Shown piece after piece: positions 45,419 through 57,307 of a stretch of DNA of 64,000 nt (positions are counted from its first letter, which is position 1; the number at the start of each line of letters is the position of its first letter). Under the pieces are notes generated by a model. That model had not been told where the DNA came from and made no database searches. It was given only the letters and a program-made list of their open reading frames with translations. The position numbers and the translations under genes are program-made. Source of the stretch: Ectocarpus siliculosus (lineage: Eukaryota; Sar; Phaeophyceae; Ectocarpales; Ectocarpaceae); the NCBI GenBank assembly GCA_000310025.1, contig FN649758.1, forward strand, positions 1,426,602 to 1,490,601. Reading direction: 5' to 3'.

Positions 45419-46468
45419 CGTAGACCATTCAGCGTGTACATATTGCCGGTGTTCGTTGCGTGTTTTACCCTTCCGCTCGTAGTACACATCCATCTCAGCG
45501 TTTTGAAAACAATATTCACGATTGTAATGACAAAATCGTTCTGTTGTTTCTCGCTCATCCCCTCAATATTCTAGCTGAAGGAGTATTTAAGGATTCAGGC
45601 TGGAATTTTTTCCGTTCAGTACTTTACGTGGCCTCGCCCCTACAACTACATGTACCAACTTGCGCCACGATGAGTATTTCCCGATACCTAACACTGGCGG
45701 ATTTCGTTGATGAGACGGTTACAGCGACGGATACGAAGAAATATACACTTACGGGCATGACAAAAAGCCTTCATTGCTCAGTCGATAACTGTGGTCGTGG
45801 CTGATTGATGAACCAAGCACACTCCCTTCGTCGAATTTAGGCTTCGGCTACCAGTGACGGCGGGAGCAACTGCGTCCCAACAACAGTTGCGACATCGGCT
45901 TCGGAAAGCGAGGTGCGCATTTCGCGATATATTCTTCGATACTGTACGTCGTTCATATCATCATTCGCACATGAAGCAAAACCACGACGGTTTTATGGAT
46001 GAGTGTGTAAATAAAGTTGGCCGCTTCTATTTTCACTACATCAATTGCACCTACGATGCCATTTTGTTCTCATTCGGAAGCATGCTGGGGTTTCTGTCTG
46101 TCTGTGTTTGAGATGCAGAATTCTAGACCATTTTTGTATGAGAGTTTCATATGAACAGCAGTATCAAACCGTGAGTACGATCACCGCGCGTGGTCAAATT
46201 GCAACAAGCCATCGAAACAAGAGAATTTTACTTTTAATCGCAATTTTCCGGCTTCGCGCCGTCCCCCATGTATTGTACAGGCCGAGACGGCGGATACTCG
46301 ATACATGTAGCAGGAACTACCTTGGTTAAGATGCTTGCGAATTCTCGCAACATTACAAATCTGATTGTTCGTTTCGGGCACAATGGCCAGAACTGAACCT
46401 GACCTTTAGTTTCGATTCTCCCAATCGCTTCTCCCCCGCCCTAATGATTGCTATCTGCTTTGTACAGG
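45419..46468. other. region downstream of the kinase, no confident gene
   Basis: A frame at 45854-46111 on plus (FHYINCTYDAILFSFGSMLG at its end) might be an upstream exon of the membrane-protein cluster that follows. No junction could be demonstrated. Confidence 0.3.
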
Positions 46469-46812
46469 ATGACCCACTGTGGCGAAAGCCCCCCCCACAA
46501 GTGATTTGCTGGGGCGGAATTTGGACAATATCCCTGATTCCGCTTGGGCTCATGATCCACTATTTTTGCAGTATCCCTGCTCTATGGGGGCCGTTTCTTG
46601 GTCTCTCCTTAACCATCAGCTTGGCGGTTGCCTTTGCATTTATCAAGGAGGAGAACAACCCAAAACGTCACAGTAGGGGGTTATGTGCCCTTGTTGTCTG
46701 CTGCTCTTTGAGTAACCTGTTATATGTGGCTGAATCATGTCTCGTAGTTGAGGTGATTGCTGCATCTGGAGTGTTTGTTCTCTTTCTCATTGCCATGCGT
46801 TGTTTTGCCTAA
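46469..46812 (+). CDS. multi-pass membrane protein exon
   Basis: After the acceptor TTTGTACAG the frame begins DDPLWRKPPPQVICWGG and contains three or four hydrophobic segments of 18-22 residues separated by a charged loop (KEENNPKRHSRG). The spacing recalls the middle of cation/Ca2+ exchangers of the CaCA superfamily, but the diagnostic exchanger repeats are not seen, so the function is open. The frame stops at 46812; whether that stop is the real terminus or lies in an intron is unknown. Confidence 0.35.
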
Positions 46813-47339
46813 TTCGAATATGCATAGGTAAGATCTGACTGGGCGTGATTTTGTTATGGAGGTGTAGGACACGGGTTCGATTCTCCGGTTGTGCACATTG
46901 ACATTTTCCCATGGGCACAAGCAAGTGTGTGTCAGTCTTGAGAGCACCTCTTCGAGCCTATCCTAAAACAAATCTGTGACACCTCTATCCAATGACCCGT
47001 CCTGGCCCCAATGGGTTCCCAGTTGAGGGTAAGTTCTGTGAGTGGAGAGTGTTAAGGAGGGCCCGATTCCCAGGGTATCCAGTCGATTGACAATTTCAGA
47101 ATCGGTTGAACGAAATGAGCATGGCTGCCTGGCTGGGCTTTGCTTCACTGCCTTCGTATATCTATCTATCCTGCTAAGCATTTTGATGATGGCCAGCGGG
47201 CACGGTAACGTCCTTGGTGCGTGAGGCCCACTTGTTTTCGTCTGTTTCGTCTTCACGTTTGTGGCAGACGGTATTGCGCGCATAACCGGTCGTAGTTCGT
47301 GCTGGGAGATGCTCGCCATCCCTGGAAGAAGGTGTTTCT

Positions 47340-47657
47340 TTGTTGTTGCCTTTTTTCTCTGCTGTTCATAGTACCGAGTTTGTCGTTCGTTCGGAATTCG
47401 CTCTTTGTGGCGCTGGTATGTTCCTCTGGGCTTGGCGGCTATTTGTGTCGCTACTGTTGCTGCAGCACGGGAAAATCACGCGAGACGGGCTCTCCAGACC
47501 CCCCGAACCCATGATGTCATTGCCTGAGCAGAGCGTGCCCGGACATGAACCACGTGTCAACGTTCTTTGTTTGTTTGTGTCTTGTTGGGGTTGGTTGAAG
47601 GCGTTCTCGGGGGCGAGCGTAGTCCTGGGATGGATACTTTGCATCGTTTGGAGATAA
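47340..47657 (+). CDS. membrane-protein-like ORF
   Basis: Two hydrophobic segments (CGAGMFLWAWRLFVSLLLL and a C-terminal SGASVVLGWILCIVW) flank a polar loop containing GKITRDGLSRPPEP. It could be the last exon of the gene starting near 46469, because terminal exchanger helices often end near an ITR motif, but no splice join was demonstrated. A further hydrophobic frame lies at 47103-47218. Confidence 0.3.
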   Translation: MLLPFFSAVHSTEFVVRSEFALCGAGMFLWAWRLFVSLLLLQHGKITRDGLSRPPEPMMSLPEQSVPGHEPRVNVLCLFVSCWGWLKAFSGASVVLGWILCIVWR

Positions 47658-50329
47658 TCGGTGGTCAACAAATGGAGGTTATGAGAATATTATTGTGCAA
47701 GTGTAACTGCCTGTATATTGGGCCCCATCTTACTTGCATCATGTAAATGGAGTAGGCAAGCGCAATAATCGAGGTTGATATCGATTGCCGATCGGTAGCG
47801 TCATGAACAGTTTGTTTTTTGTCAGTGCCCGGTCAGAATGCCGGATGAGCCACTTGCGTTGGCAACGACATTATTTGCTCTGTTGAGATGAATCGAGCTG
47901 GACGTCTGCCGTTGCCTACAGTGTTGCTGATGTCATCAGAGTTAATGTATTTTATTCTGTATGTCGAATCTGCAAGGTAGGCGATGGCCAGGTTACCCAC
48001 GCGAGCTACGTCCGCCAAGAAGACCCCTTCGGAGAGGACCCGCACAATGAGTTGAGTTCAAGGATTAGATCTACTGTAGGGGATCAACGCAAGAAAGGAG
48101 AGCAATTCTCACGTAGGCATCGCAGGAAGGCAAAGCGGTGGACGCGCGTGTTGAAATTTTTCGTTTGGTATGAATTGGGCAATTTTTTTCTTTTTGCAAC
48201 AACAACGTGTTTCTATTTCTTCGTGTTGTCGGAGAGGAAGAATGCAATGCACCTCGCTCTGAAGTGCGCCATTGTATGTAGTTGTTATTGCGTTCACATC
48301 GATGGCGTTGAGACATTGATCCAGCAGAGACAGGGTGGTATGAATGAAGACACGACTATGTACGGAAGTACAGCAGTATAGCTCAGGGATAATCACAACC
48401 CGAAGAACCCACCACAAACAATCCTGATCGCCCGGCAAAGGCAAGGAAGGGTGTCAATCAATCGCGGACCACGATCTCGGGTGAGTTTTTCAAACGGGGG
48501 GAATCTTCTTGCGTATCACTGCGCCGTACAGAAGAAGCGTTTGTTGACCTTGGAACCTAAGAACCGTCCGACAGTCCGACACCACCCTGCCGCTATGATA
48601 CGGCAGGTGGTACGCACGACAGTCCGGAGAACTACGATGTGGTCGTCTTTTCAACTACAGCTGCGTAGGCTATGCAAGAGTTTGGAATACAGTTAGCGCC
48701 AGCAATTAAGAAACGCTTATTTCAGGTCCAGCCTCGAATTCTTATTGTGGGCTATAAACTCAGCGTATGTCGTTCAGTTTCTTATATCACGTTTCTTATT
48801 TTTTCGTGCAGCCAAATCCTGCTGAATTTCTTAAGTCGGCAATCTTTTATTTCTCTGCTTTCCTCGCCTCCCGTACTCAACCCCGATTCTCACTACCGAC
48901 GGCTGCACGTAAGGCCACTCCCTAGAAGCGAAATGTATTCAACGGCAACGTCTTGCTATCGCTACAAGGTCTTGTACCCCCCTCATGAGTGAGGGCTGAA
49001 ACTAAACAAATGCATGAACACCGCATGATGCCTCACCCGCACGCTGACATGCCAACAACGAAAATCAGAGCTTCAGCGCCAGCAGAGCAGAGCGCAGAGC
49101 CCGCAGGGGGCCGGAGGGGGCGCCGCAAAAAAAAACACTCCCCCCTCGGCGTACAACTAATAATAATGCACTATGGGAGGGGGGGGGTAGGGGGAGAGGG
49201 GGAACGAGCGAGAGAGCTGTGGGGTTTGTTTCTTATTCGACACACTCCCCCGTAACCCCTCGTTTCTTATGTAGTAGGGCAGCGGTCGCTGCTGTGTTTC
49301 TTATTGAGATATTTCTTATTGTGTGACTCAGATTGAGCAATGTTTCTTAACCCTATTTTCTTATTTTTCGTTAAAAAGTGAGCCTCAACTTCTTAACAAA
49401 ATATTTCTTAATTGCGGGCGCCAACTGTCTGTATGTTTCGAGGTCGGCGGCGCACGAGGTGTTCTGGTACTACGTCCGTGCACCATGGCTCCGTTTTTTG
49501 CACCTCCACCATGGCGCGGGGGGCTTTTTCTCGAGTGCAACCTTTTATGACCACGGAAAAAAAGAGTTTCTCCGTGTTGAAGAGTGGGTAAGAAGATAGA
49601 GGCAACGGAAAGAGGCCAGAGAAAGGGCTCTAAAAGCGAAGATATAATTATTTTTTTGCTCGGGCATGAGAGTCAAGGATTTCTTTTTCACGTGGTGTTT
49701 GAATCTTCTCCCTGCCGGAAATTGTTAAAGAGGTCCAATGCCTGTGTTTCATTCGATTTCTCCCCAGGGCAAGGCACCGAAACAGCGCTCGAAACTAGAA
49801 CATATACTTTTTTCGTGGAAGTGCGTCCTACTGTAGAATGCCCACTTCTCTCTCGTCGTTACCGAGAGGGGCGTTGAAACGCGATCGCCGCAAGGACAAA
49901 AGTACACTCGCGTACGCACAATTTTGGACGAACATTAGATGCGTGCTGATCTGCTCGTGCCAACATCATCAACAATAATTGAAAACAAACGTTTGCCGTA
50001 TCGTCAATTTTGCGTGCACGCCTTAGCTTTGGCCTGGTGGCGACATGTTTGAAATCGCTCCATGGTTCGATGGAATGCACCGATTTCCGGCGGAGTGAAG
50101 CATGGCGTCGTCGGTAAAACGCACAACAAATAGTTACGATACCCCCAGGTGTTACTTTTGTTTTGTCAAGACCCCAGTGTTGCGTAAGACGATGTTTCTA
50201 CAGAATACGATGTACTCAGTAGAAAACACAACGTCCCGAATTTAGGGGGTTTATGGTGCAAATATCCCCTCTGGTGCAGTTTTCGCCGACTTCTCCCGGT
50301 GTACCTTCGATAACATCGGTCCTGGCCAC
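47658..50329. other. intergenic, low gene content
   Basis: An exon-like frame at about 49440-49590 (FWYYVRAPWLRFLHLHHG, then EFLRVEEW) ends at a GTAAGA donor but has no partner or recognised domain. There is a G-rich patch at 49090-49200. Otherwise nothing supportable was seen. Confidence 0.3.
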
Positions 50330-52431
50330 CGTCAACGGGGAAACACGAGCTCAACGACATGCACAGTAGTAATACCGATGACCTCACGTCCAAACTCTGA
50401 TCTAAACGCGTTTTGAGCACAAAACGAATAATAAAAAAGAGCGGGAAAGATGAGCCGGGGGGAAACTCGAGGCTGGGGGTAGCACAAAGAAAGGTGTCCC
50501 AAGAGTTGACGCCATATTTGATTTTGGGGGGAGTGAACCCAGTGAGAGGACTGCGTTGAATATTGCCATTCACGTAGTAACGGCTCGCACCAGCAATGTG
50601 AGTCTGTGTAAGCCTGCGTCATCGTTGACATAAATGCGTCGGCATGTGCATTGAGGGGTGGGGGCGGGAGGAAGGCGCGCCACCGTGCAGCTGACTTGAA
50701 ACTGCCGAAACCTCTACCTGCCGTCAATGTCGACGTTGTGGTTGTGTATCAGATGTATTGTTCTTGAGGCTGCCCGCACTGTAAACAAGCAGGCCCACCG
50801 TCTCCCCCGTATTCCGGCCTTTGTTGCCCCCCCCCTCTCCCCCCCTTGGACTTGGCCTCTACTTCGACAGATCGAGCATATATGCATAGAACAGGCCATT
50901 GTAGTAGCCACCGCCCACTCCCCACCCTTCCTTCCTCCTCCCGCCCGGTACGCCCAACTAGGCGGTACGATGACGCCTTATGCGTCAACTGATGAACACC
51001 AGCTGTGTCGAGGTTTTAGTATGCGTTGCCGTGCCAGACACATTCCGCCGAACCATTGCGGTAAATCCTTACAAAGCATACACACACCACCGGCGGAACG
51101 GGTTTGGTCTAGACACTGCACAACAAAGGGGATGTTCTCTTTGACCCTTCTACAATAGGGCTCGCTACGAGAAAGTCAACAGCGTGTCCAACTCCGATAT
51201 TCAGTGTAGGTAAATATATGTGCTGTACGTCAACACTTGGGGGTCTTTATTCGCTATGACCATCTTCGACCCACAAGGAAGGAAGGAATGTTAAGGTTTA
51301 CTAACAACACTTGCAGGAGGCTCTCGAACCATGCGAACCACAACGCACGACGAAAAGTGAGAGGAGGGGTTCTATTTCCGACCCACCGGAAAAAATTGAG
51401 GGTGGGTCGGGTGGGAGGGGGGCAGGCAACTCTCAACGCTAACAACCCGACTAGTACATCGGGGACAAGGCTCTACGGAAAAATAGCTCAAATGTGTCAG
51501 CACAAGAATAGGACGCTCGCGGGCATCACAGGACACTCGCACCCGTCGCGAGTGTGCTTTCCACACACACACTCCTTCGCTTGACTTGAATTGAAAGATA
51601 CGAACACCTCTGTATCTAAACCGTATTCACTCGTCGACACCACCGAACACAATGACAAACCAACACTCTGGGCCAATAATAATATAGCTAGCTTTGCCTG
51701 GTCATCCGACGTCCATGTACGTAAGACATCGACTCAGACAAAGCAGTAGTAGTCTAAGCATGAAACAAAGACAAAAAAATCCGAACAAAGTCCGACATTA
51801 TTTCGAGCTTCACGCCACAGCTCACTACGCAACTACAATAATAGCGTTTCTTGGGTCTAAACCTACTACCAAGTTTGCACGACCTGCCCGCGGCCGCCTC
51901 TCTTGGGCCGTTGCTCCATAAGCAACGACACGAACACTGGACTCTACATAACGTTGAGGCAGAAACTCAGAAATGGCTCTTACTGCTGTAACGGAGTGCG
52001 CCACAACAACAAAATGGGAAACCAAATCTACTCTCCTCTTTCCCCTCCCTACCCCAACACCCCCCTCCCCACTGCAAAACCCGAACACAGAACACCGACT
52101 TATGATGTGATGTTATTCGTAAGCATGACGCATGCCACTACTCCTCTCTCCGATACCAATTTGCAAGAGTTCTCACGAGCGCGACCCGGGAAATAAACAA
52201 ACAACCAAAACACATGAAGTTCTCTTTAACAGAACGGAGCCGATGAAGGCATGCCAAGAGACCATTTTCCCCGTCTTGAAATACATAAAATATACCGTCG
52301 ATGAAGGCGAGCCAAGAGATCGCGTTCCCCTTCTTCAAATAGTCTACCCAAGAACGATATATATCTTCTAGCTTTAGCAAAAGCCCTCCAACACGCACTG
52401 CTCTTCCGGCACGATGGCGCTACACCTGCAC
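50330..52431. repeat. long direct repeat DR, copy 1
   Basis: It matches 53430-55571. Similarity is strong from about 50935 (CGGTACGATGACGCCTTA) to an abrupt end at GGCGCTACACCTGCAC, and weaker but collinear upstream. The shared blocks include TTCGCTATGACCATCTTCGA and GGACACTCGCACCCGT. No long ORF, PBS, TG..CA ends or reverse transcriptase is visible, so LTR status is not supported. Confidence 0.75.
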
Positions 52432-52466
52432 AATCTCCCACACTACTGACAGTTTTGCTAAACCGC

Positions 52467-52530
52467 CCATGGGACACCCATGAGTCGCCCATGGGCATGC
52501 CCATGGGCGGCCCATGAAGTGCCCACCGTG
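52467..52530. repeat. short GCCCATGGGC palindromic array
   Basis: Units include GCCCATGGGACACCCATG, GCCCATGGGCATGCCCATGG and GCCCATGAAGTGCCC. It starts 35 bp after the end of direct repeat copy 1. Confidence 0.75.
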
Positions 52531-52616
52531 GACACTTCAACCTAGACGTTCGCCACCGGCATATCAACCTAGAACTTAACCACCAGCGCCAACCTAGCAC
52601 GTATCATATGGGCTTG

Positions 52617-52647
52617 GGGTTAGGGTAAGGGTTAGCTTTAGGGTTAT
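52617..52647 (+). repeat. interstitial telomere-like repeat
   Basis: GGGTTAGGGTAAGGGTTAGC followed by TTTAGGGTTA lies between two palindromic arrays. Confidence 0.65.
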
Positions 52648-52723
52648 TGGCCGCTATAGTGCCCGTCCAAAGCAGAAAATCTATTGTTTAGGAGTAAACT
52701 GGTTGGTTGAAGGGCTCTCGTTG

Positions 52724-52817
52724 GCCGCCCATGGGCTTCCCATGGGTCACCCATGGGCAAGCCATGGGCGGCCCATATGGGCATGCCCATGGGTCACCCA
52801 TGGGAGTCCCATGGGTC
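52724..52817. repeat. GCCCATGGGC palindromic array
   Basis: About 95 bp are made almost entirely of GCCCATGGGC, CCCATGGGTC and GGCCCATATGGGC units in tight succession. Confidence 0.85.
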
Positions 52818-53429
52818 GTTTGGGAAAACTGTAGAAAGTGTGGGAGACCCCCCGGAGAACACTCACTCAACAATCGTACAAGTTGTCGACGCCGCTTCGA
52901 CTACACTTTAGAGAGCGAGAGAGAGAGAGGGAGAGAGAGCAAGTACCTGCCCTTGATACATGCAACCAGCACCACCGACGACGCCATACCGCCAACAACG
53001 AGAAACCGTCTTTTCCCACCGAAGCAAGCCTCTTGCCGACGGCATGATTATTATGAACGCGAACACTGTGTTCGCCATCATCCGCTTTCAACTACCCTGA
53101 CTGCAATTTGGAAGCATGAGGGGCAGCCATGGACGGAATATCGTGTGCGTATATGTCGTGCTCAGATATTGTATCGTGCCGTATCAAATATTGGTGCAGT
53201 TCGTTTGTCATTTCACCAACTTTTGGCCTCAATCTCGGGCGCCATGCTTCGTATCTGTTGGCAAATGGGAGCTTCGTTTTCTTCTGAGTACACTGCTGTT
53301 TCTTTTGTTCATTGGAGGCAACGCCTGGCAACGCCTGGCTTCTTGGCGCACAAGTAGACGATCACTTTGATATGTGGTGAAATTCGAGTGGCATCAAATG
53401 TGAAGTTTGCTGTTGAAAGGCGATTCACA

Positions 53430-55571
53430 GGCAAGCTTTCACAGGGAAACGTGACCTCAACGACTTGGCACAGCACCAACAACGAAAACGTCAACCCATC
53501 CATGATTTATATCGACGAGTGCACGTGTTTGGGCACACGCCGCGTCAAAGAGACGGACGGAGACAAGGTGTTTTGAAGGATTTCAAGAGGGGGGGGGGGT
53601 CGTCGACGGAAGACAGCACCGGGATGAACTCAATACTCTCTCTACAGAATGACTCCGTTTATTTGGGGGGAGTTAATCCAAACGAGAGACTGCGTGGTGG
53701 ATTCACGCAAGACGCACAGCAGGACCGCGTCCACTTTGAGTTGCATGTGGAGCCTGTGCCATGATTGAGGCGGGGCAGCGGGAGCGTACCGCCACCACGC
53801 AGATGTCCCAAATCAAACGAATCCTTTACTCGGGAACTCTTTTCGAACTGAGGTGCATTGTGGTTGTTCTGGAGGCGAACCATACGGAAAACGTCGCCCC
53901 CGCACTCCGGCCATGGGTACCCCCCTCCTCCTTTCCTTGGACTTAGTTCCTTTTGGCCCCGCCTTGGCTGATGGAATTGTAATCTAGACATTGCCCGCCC
54001 ACGTACCCTTTCACCTCCCGCCCGATACCACGCCTAACCAAGCGGTACGATGACGCCTTACCAGTCAACTGATGAACGCCAGCTGTGTCGAGATTGAAGT
54101 GTGCACGCCGTGCCTGACACATTCTGGCGCACCATTGCGGTAAATCCTTACAAAGCGCACACACACACCACCGGCGGAACGGGTTTCGCCTAGACACTGC
54201 ACAACAATACGAACACCCCTCCCTACGGGTGCACAGCACATGACCCTTCTAGGCCTCGCTACGAGAAAGTCTACCGCGTGTCCAACATCTGATATTCAGT
54301 GTAGGAAAATACATGTATAGTATGTACTGTACACTCACAGGAGAACGTCAACACTTGGGGGTACATTATTCGCTATGACCATCTTCGATCCACAACGAAG
54401 GAATGTTAAGATCTACGAACAACATTTACAGGAGGCTCTCGAACGAACCATGTGAACCACAACGGACGACGAAGAGTGAGCGGAAGCGGTCTATTTCCAA
54501 CTCAAAGAGAAATTGAGGGTGGGTGGGGCGGGTGGGGGGCGGGCAGCTCTCAACGCTAACCCGACTACAGTACAACGGAGACAAGGCTCTACGGGAAAAT
54601 AGCTCAATTGTGTCGGCACACGAATAGGACGCTCGCGGGTATGGCAAAGGACACTCGCACCCGTAGCGAGTGTGCTTTCCACACAACCCCTTCGCTTGAC
54701 TGGAATTGCAAGATACATGTATAGACGTATTCACACGTCAGAACCATCGAACACAATGACAAAACACGCTCAGGGTCAATACAACGACTAATAATCTAGT
54801 TTTGTCAGGTCATCCGACGCCAACGTAAGAAGGGCATCGACTCAGACAAAGGGGTAGTCGAAGCATGAAACAAGACAAAAAATCTCAAAGTCCTACATGA
54901 TTTCGAGCTTCACGCCGCAGCTCTCTACGTAACTGGCGTTTCTTGGGCCTAAACCTACTACCCAGTTCGCACGACCTGCCCGCGGCCGCCTCTCTTGGTC
55001 GTTGCTCCATAGGGAACGACGCTAACACTGGGCTCTGCAAAATGTTGGGGCAGAGCCTCAGAATAAAATGGCTCTTACTGCTGTAACGGAGTGCGCCACA
55101 ACAACAACAATGGGAAATCACCCAAACCTACTCTCCTCCTCTTTCCCCTCCCTACCCCATACCCCGTTCCCCGCTACAGAACCCAAACACAGAACACCGA
55201 CTTTATGGAGTGAAGGTATTCGTAAGCATGACGTCATGCCACTATTTCTTACTCCGATACCGACTCTGCCCGACTTGCCAGAAATCTTAAGAGCGCGACC
55301 CGGTAAATAATAAAATAAACACACACACATGAAGTTCTCTCTAATAGGACGGAGAGGTGTATCTTCTGGTCCGTCGGTGCCTCAACGTACGACAACGGAA
55401 TCGATGAAGGCGAGCCAAGTGATCATGCCCCCCTTCTTCAAATACACGTACTGTTGTATTGTTGCTCAATTTTGCCTACATCCATGGAAGAGCCGTAATA
55501 TAACCTTCAAGATCTAGCAGAAGCCCTCCAGGACGCACTGCTCTTCCGGCACGATGGCGCTACACCTGCAC
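53430..55571. repeat. long direct repeat DR, copy 2
   Basis: Same orientation and block order as copy 1, ending at the same GGCGCTACACCTGCAC. It has many small indels and substitutions (I estimate 80-90% identity in the 3' 1.5 kb by eye), so it is not recent. Confidence 0.75.
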
Positions 55572-56122
55572 CTCGTCGTGGGACGTTGCATCGCGCAGAC
55601 AGGTAATCCCAAGAAAACGGGAGAAGCAGCAAGGTCGGGCCGGCGGAGGGGGGGCGGTTAGCTTCGAGCCGCGTGGTACCTTGGTTGTCGCTTCTGTTCT
55701 AAACAATGCGTATAATTTCTACAAGATCATGAGTTTGATTTCCAGGCCATGAAAAAGGGTACTTTGAAAATACCAGATGTATCTATCCCACTTTTGAGTG
55801 CGGTGTTAGTTATCATGGGCGTTCTTACCGCACCGTACCCTCCGAGAATACATGCTTGTATGTCGTCGAGGAGGACACACACCACGCCTTCGAAGGCAAA
55901 TATCGTCGAAAAACGGAAAGAGCGTCGGCTTCCCGCTTCACCTTCCCTTGTCTACATCCGTCACCATCGTCTCCTTCGTGCACCACCATCTACTTGACAC
56001 ACCCGCTTTGTTCCTTACGCCTTGCCCTACAAAGCCCGACGATCGCGGACGATTTCCCCGGGGATAGGTAGCAAATCAGCATCAGAGGAGGAGGGGGGGA
56101 GAAACCGGCCTTTCGTTCGTAC
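55572..56122. other. intergenic, nothing recognised
   Basis: Only short frames of biased composition were found. Confidence 0.35.
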
Positions 56123-56268
56123 CTTGACCTGCAACGGAGGGGCGTGGCAACGCCGTCTTTCTCCTCGTGTTGGGCGTTGCCGTGCTGCACTACTCTGAGG
56201 TCGTCATAAACCACTAGCTGGGCAGGAGTATCGACGATGTACGTTAGCCGAGGCTCCTCTCCGTCCTC
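56123..56268 (-). CDS. unassigned exon, minus strand
   Basis: A very good acceptor (T-rich, GACGCAG) precedes the frame EDGEEPRLTYIVDTPAQLVV and on to GVATPLRCRSR, with a GTACGA donor at 56122. It lies 1 kb downstream of the last recognised PI-PLC exon on the same strand, so it could be a C-terminal extension of that gene or part of the next one. No domain was recognised. Confidence 0.4.
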
Positions 56269-56433
56269 CTGCGTCAAAAAACAAAAACACGGATAAAAAA
56301 GGAGGGCATCGGGCATCAAACATGTGCGGATGTGTCACGAGGCACGCCGAACGGTTGGCAGCGTCCTCCTATTCCAACACAAGTGCTGAGCACGGAACTT
56401 TCGTTGTGTCCCGGGTCAAGGGCATTGCACCGC

Positions 56434-56460
56434 ACCTAACCTAACCCTAACCCTAACCTA
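56434..56460 (-). repeat. interstitial telomere-like repeat
   Basis: Four CCTAA/CCCTAA units are seen on plus, that is TTAGGG on minus. Confidence 0.65.
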
Positions 56461-57307
56461 GCTCGTTGTTCAACGGCTGCTCCGGGAGTACAGAGGTAAG
56501 AGCAAAGAATGCCAGCCTTTGGCTAAAATAAACAATACCTCGGGGTCCAATAGACGGAGGCACTTTCCTGCCGTAGCCCATGTCATCACGTACTCTCGGG
56601 AGAGCACAAGCTGGAAGGAAAGCTGTGCTTTGATTACTAGCGCTGGAACTCACGCCGGTTAGTTTATCAACCTCTAGAGCAACGTCTGTCACGCGCTGCT
56701 GGCTGGACTACGCCAAGAAGTACGTTGATGCGGCTACTCCAATCTCGTGCATAACGCAGTGGTAGCGAAAATACCGCAGCTTGAGAACCCTGCCTGAGTT
56801 CGGGATCGATTTTTTATCAACGCGCGTGGGCGCTAACATACCTCGAGATCGGTACTATACCAGCACTTGACATACCTCGGAATCACTCCTCGAGTCCCAA
56901 TCGTGATTCGGGATGCGATTCTGCGCGATCGAACGGCGGCGGCGGCGGCGGCGGTGGCAGCGGCGGCAGCAGCAGCGGCGGCGGTAGAGTGAGCGGCGGC
57001 GCGAGGCGATGGCAGCGTGCGGCAGCGTGATGTTTTTCGGGCGCCCGAGAGCAAACAACACGTACTCTGAGAGAAAACAGCGCCGGGGCCTTGTGGATTA
57101 GTTGCCGCTCTTCTTTTTGGTCGCGGGCCGAGGAAGCACTCGTTTTTATTGGGCAAACGCCGAAAATTCGGGTCTAAGATCTAGCAGAGCACGTTTGTAT
57201 ACCGCGCCGTGTCCGATCGCTTGACATTGACTGACGACAACAGCAACACAAGCGCTCGCTCTCCACGATTTGACTCGATTCTTCTCCATGCCTTGCATGT
57301 AGCTCAC

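Noticed and set aside
50330-55571. LTR retrotransposon with 2 kb LTRs
   Set aside because: There is no primer-binding site, polypurine tract, TG..CA ends or gag-pol coding between the repeats; kept as unclassified direct repeats.
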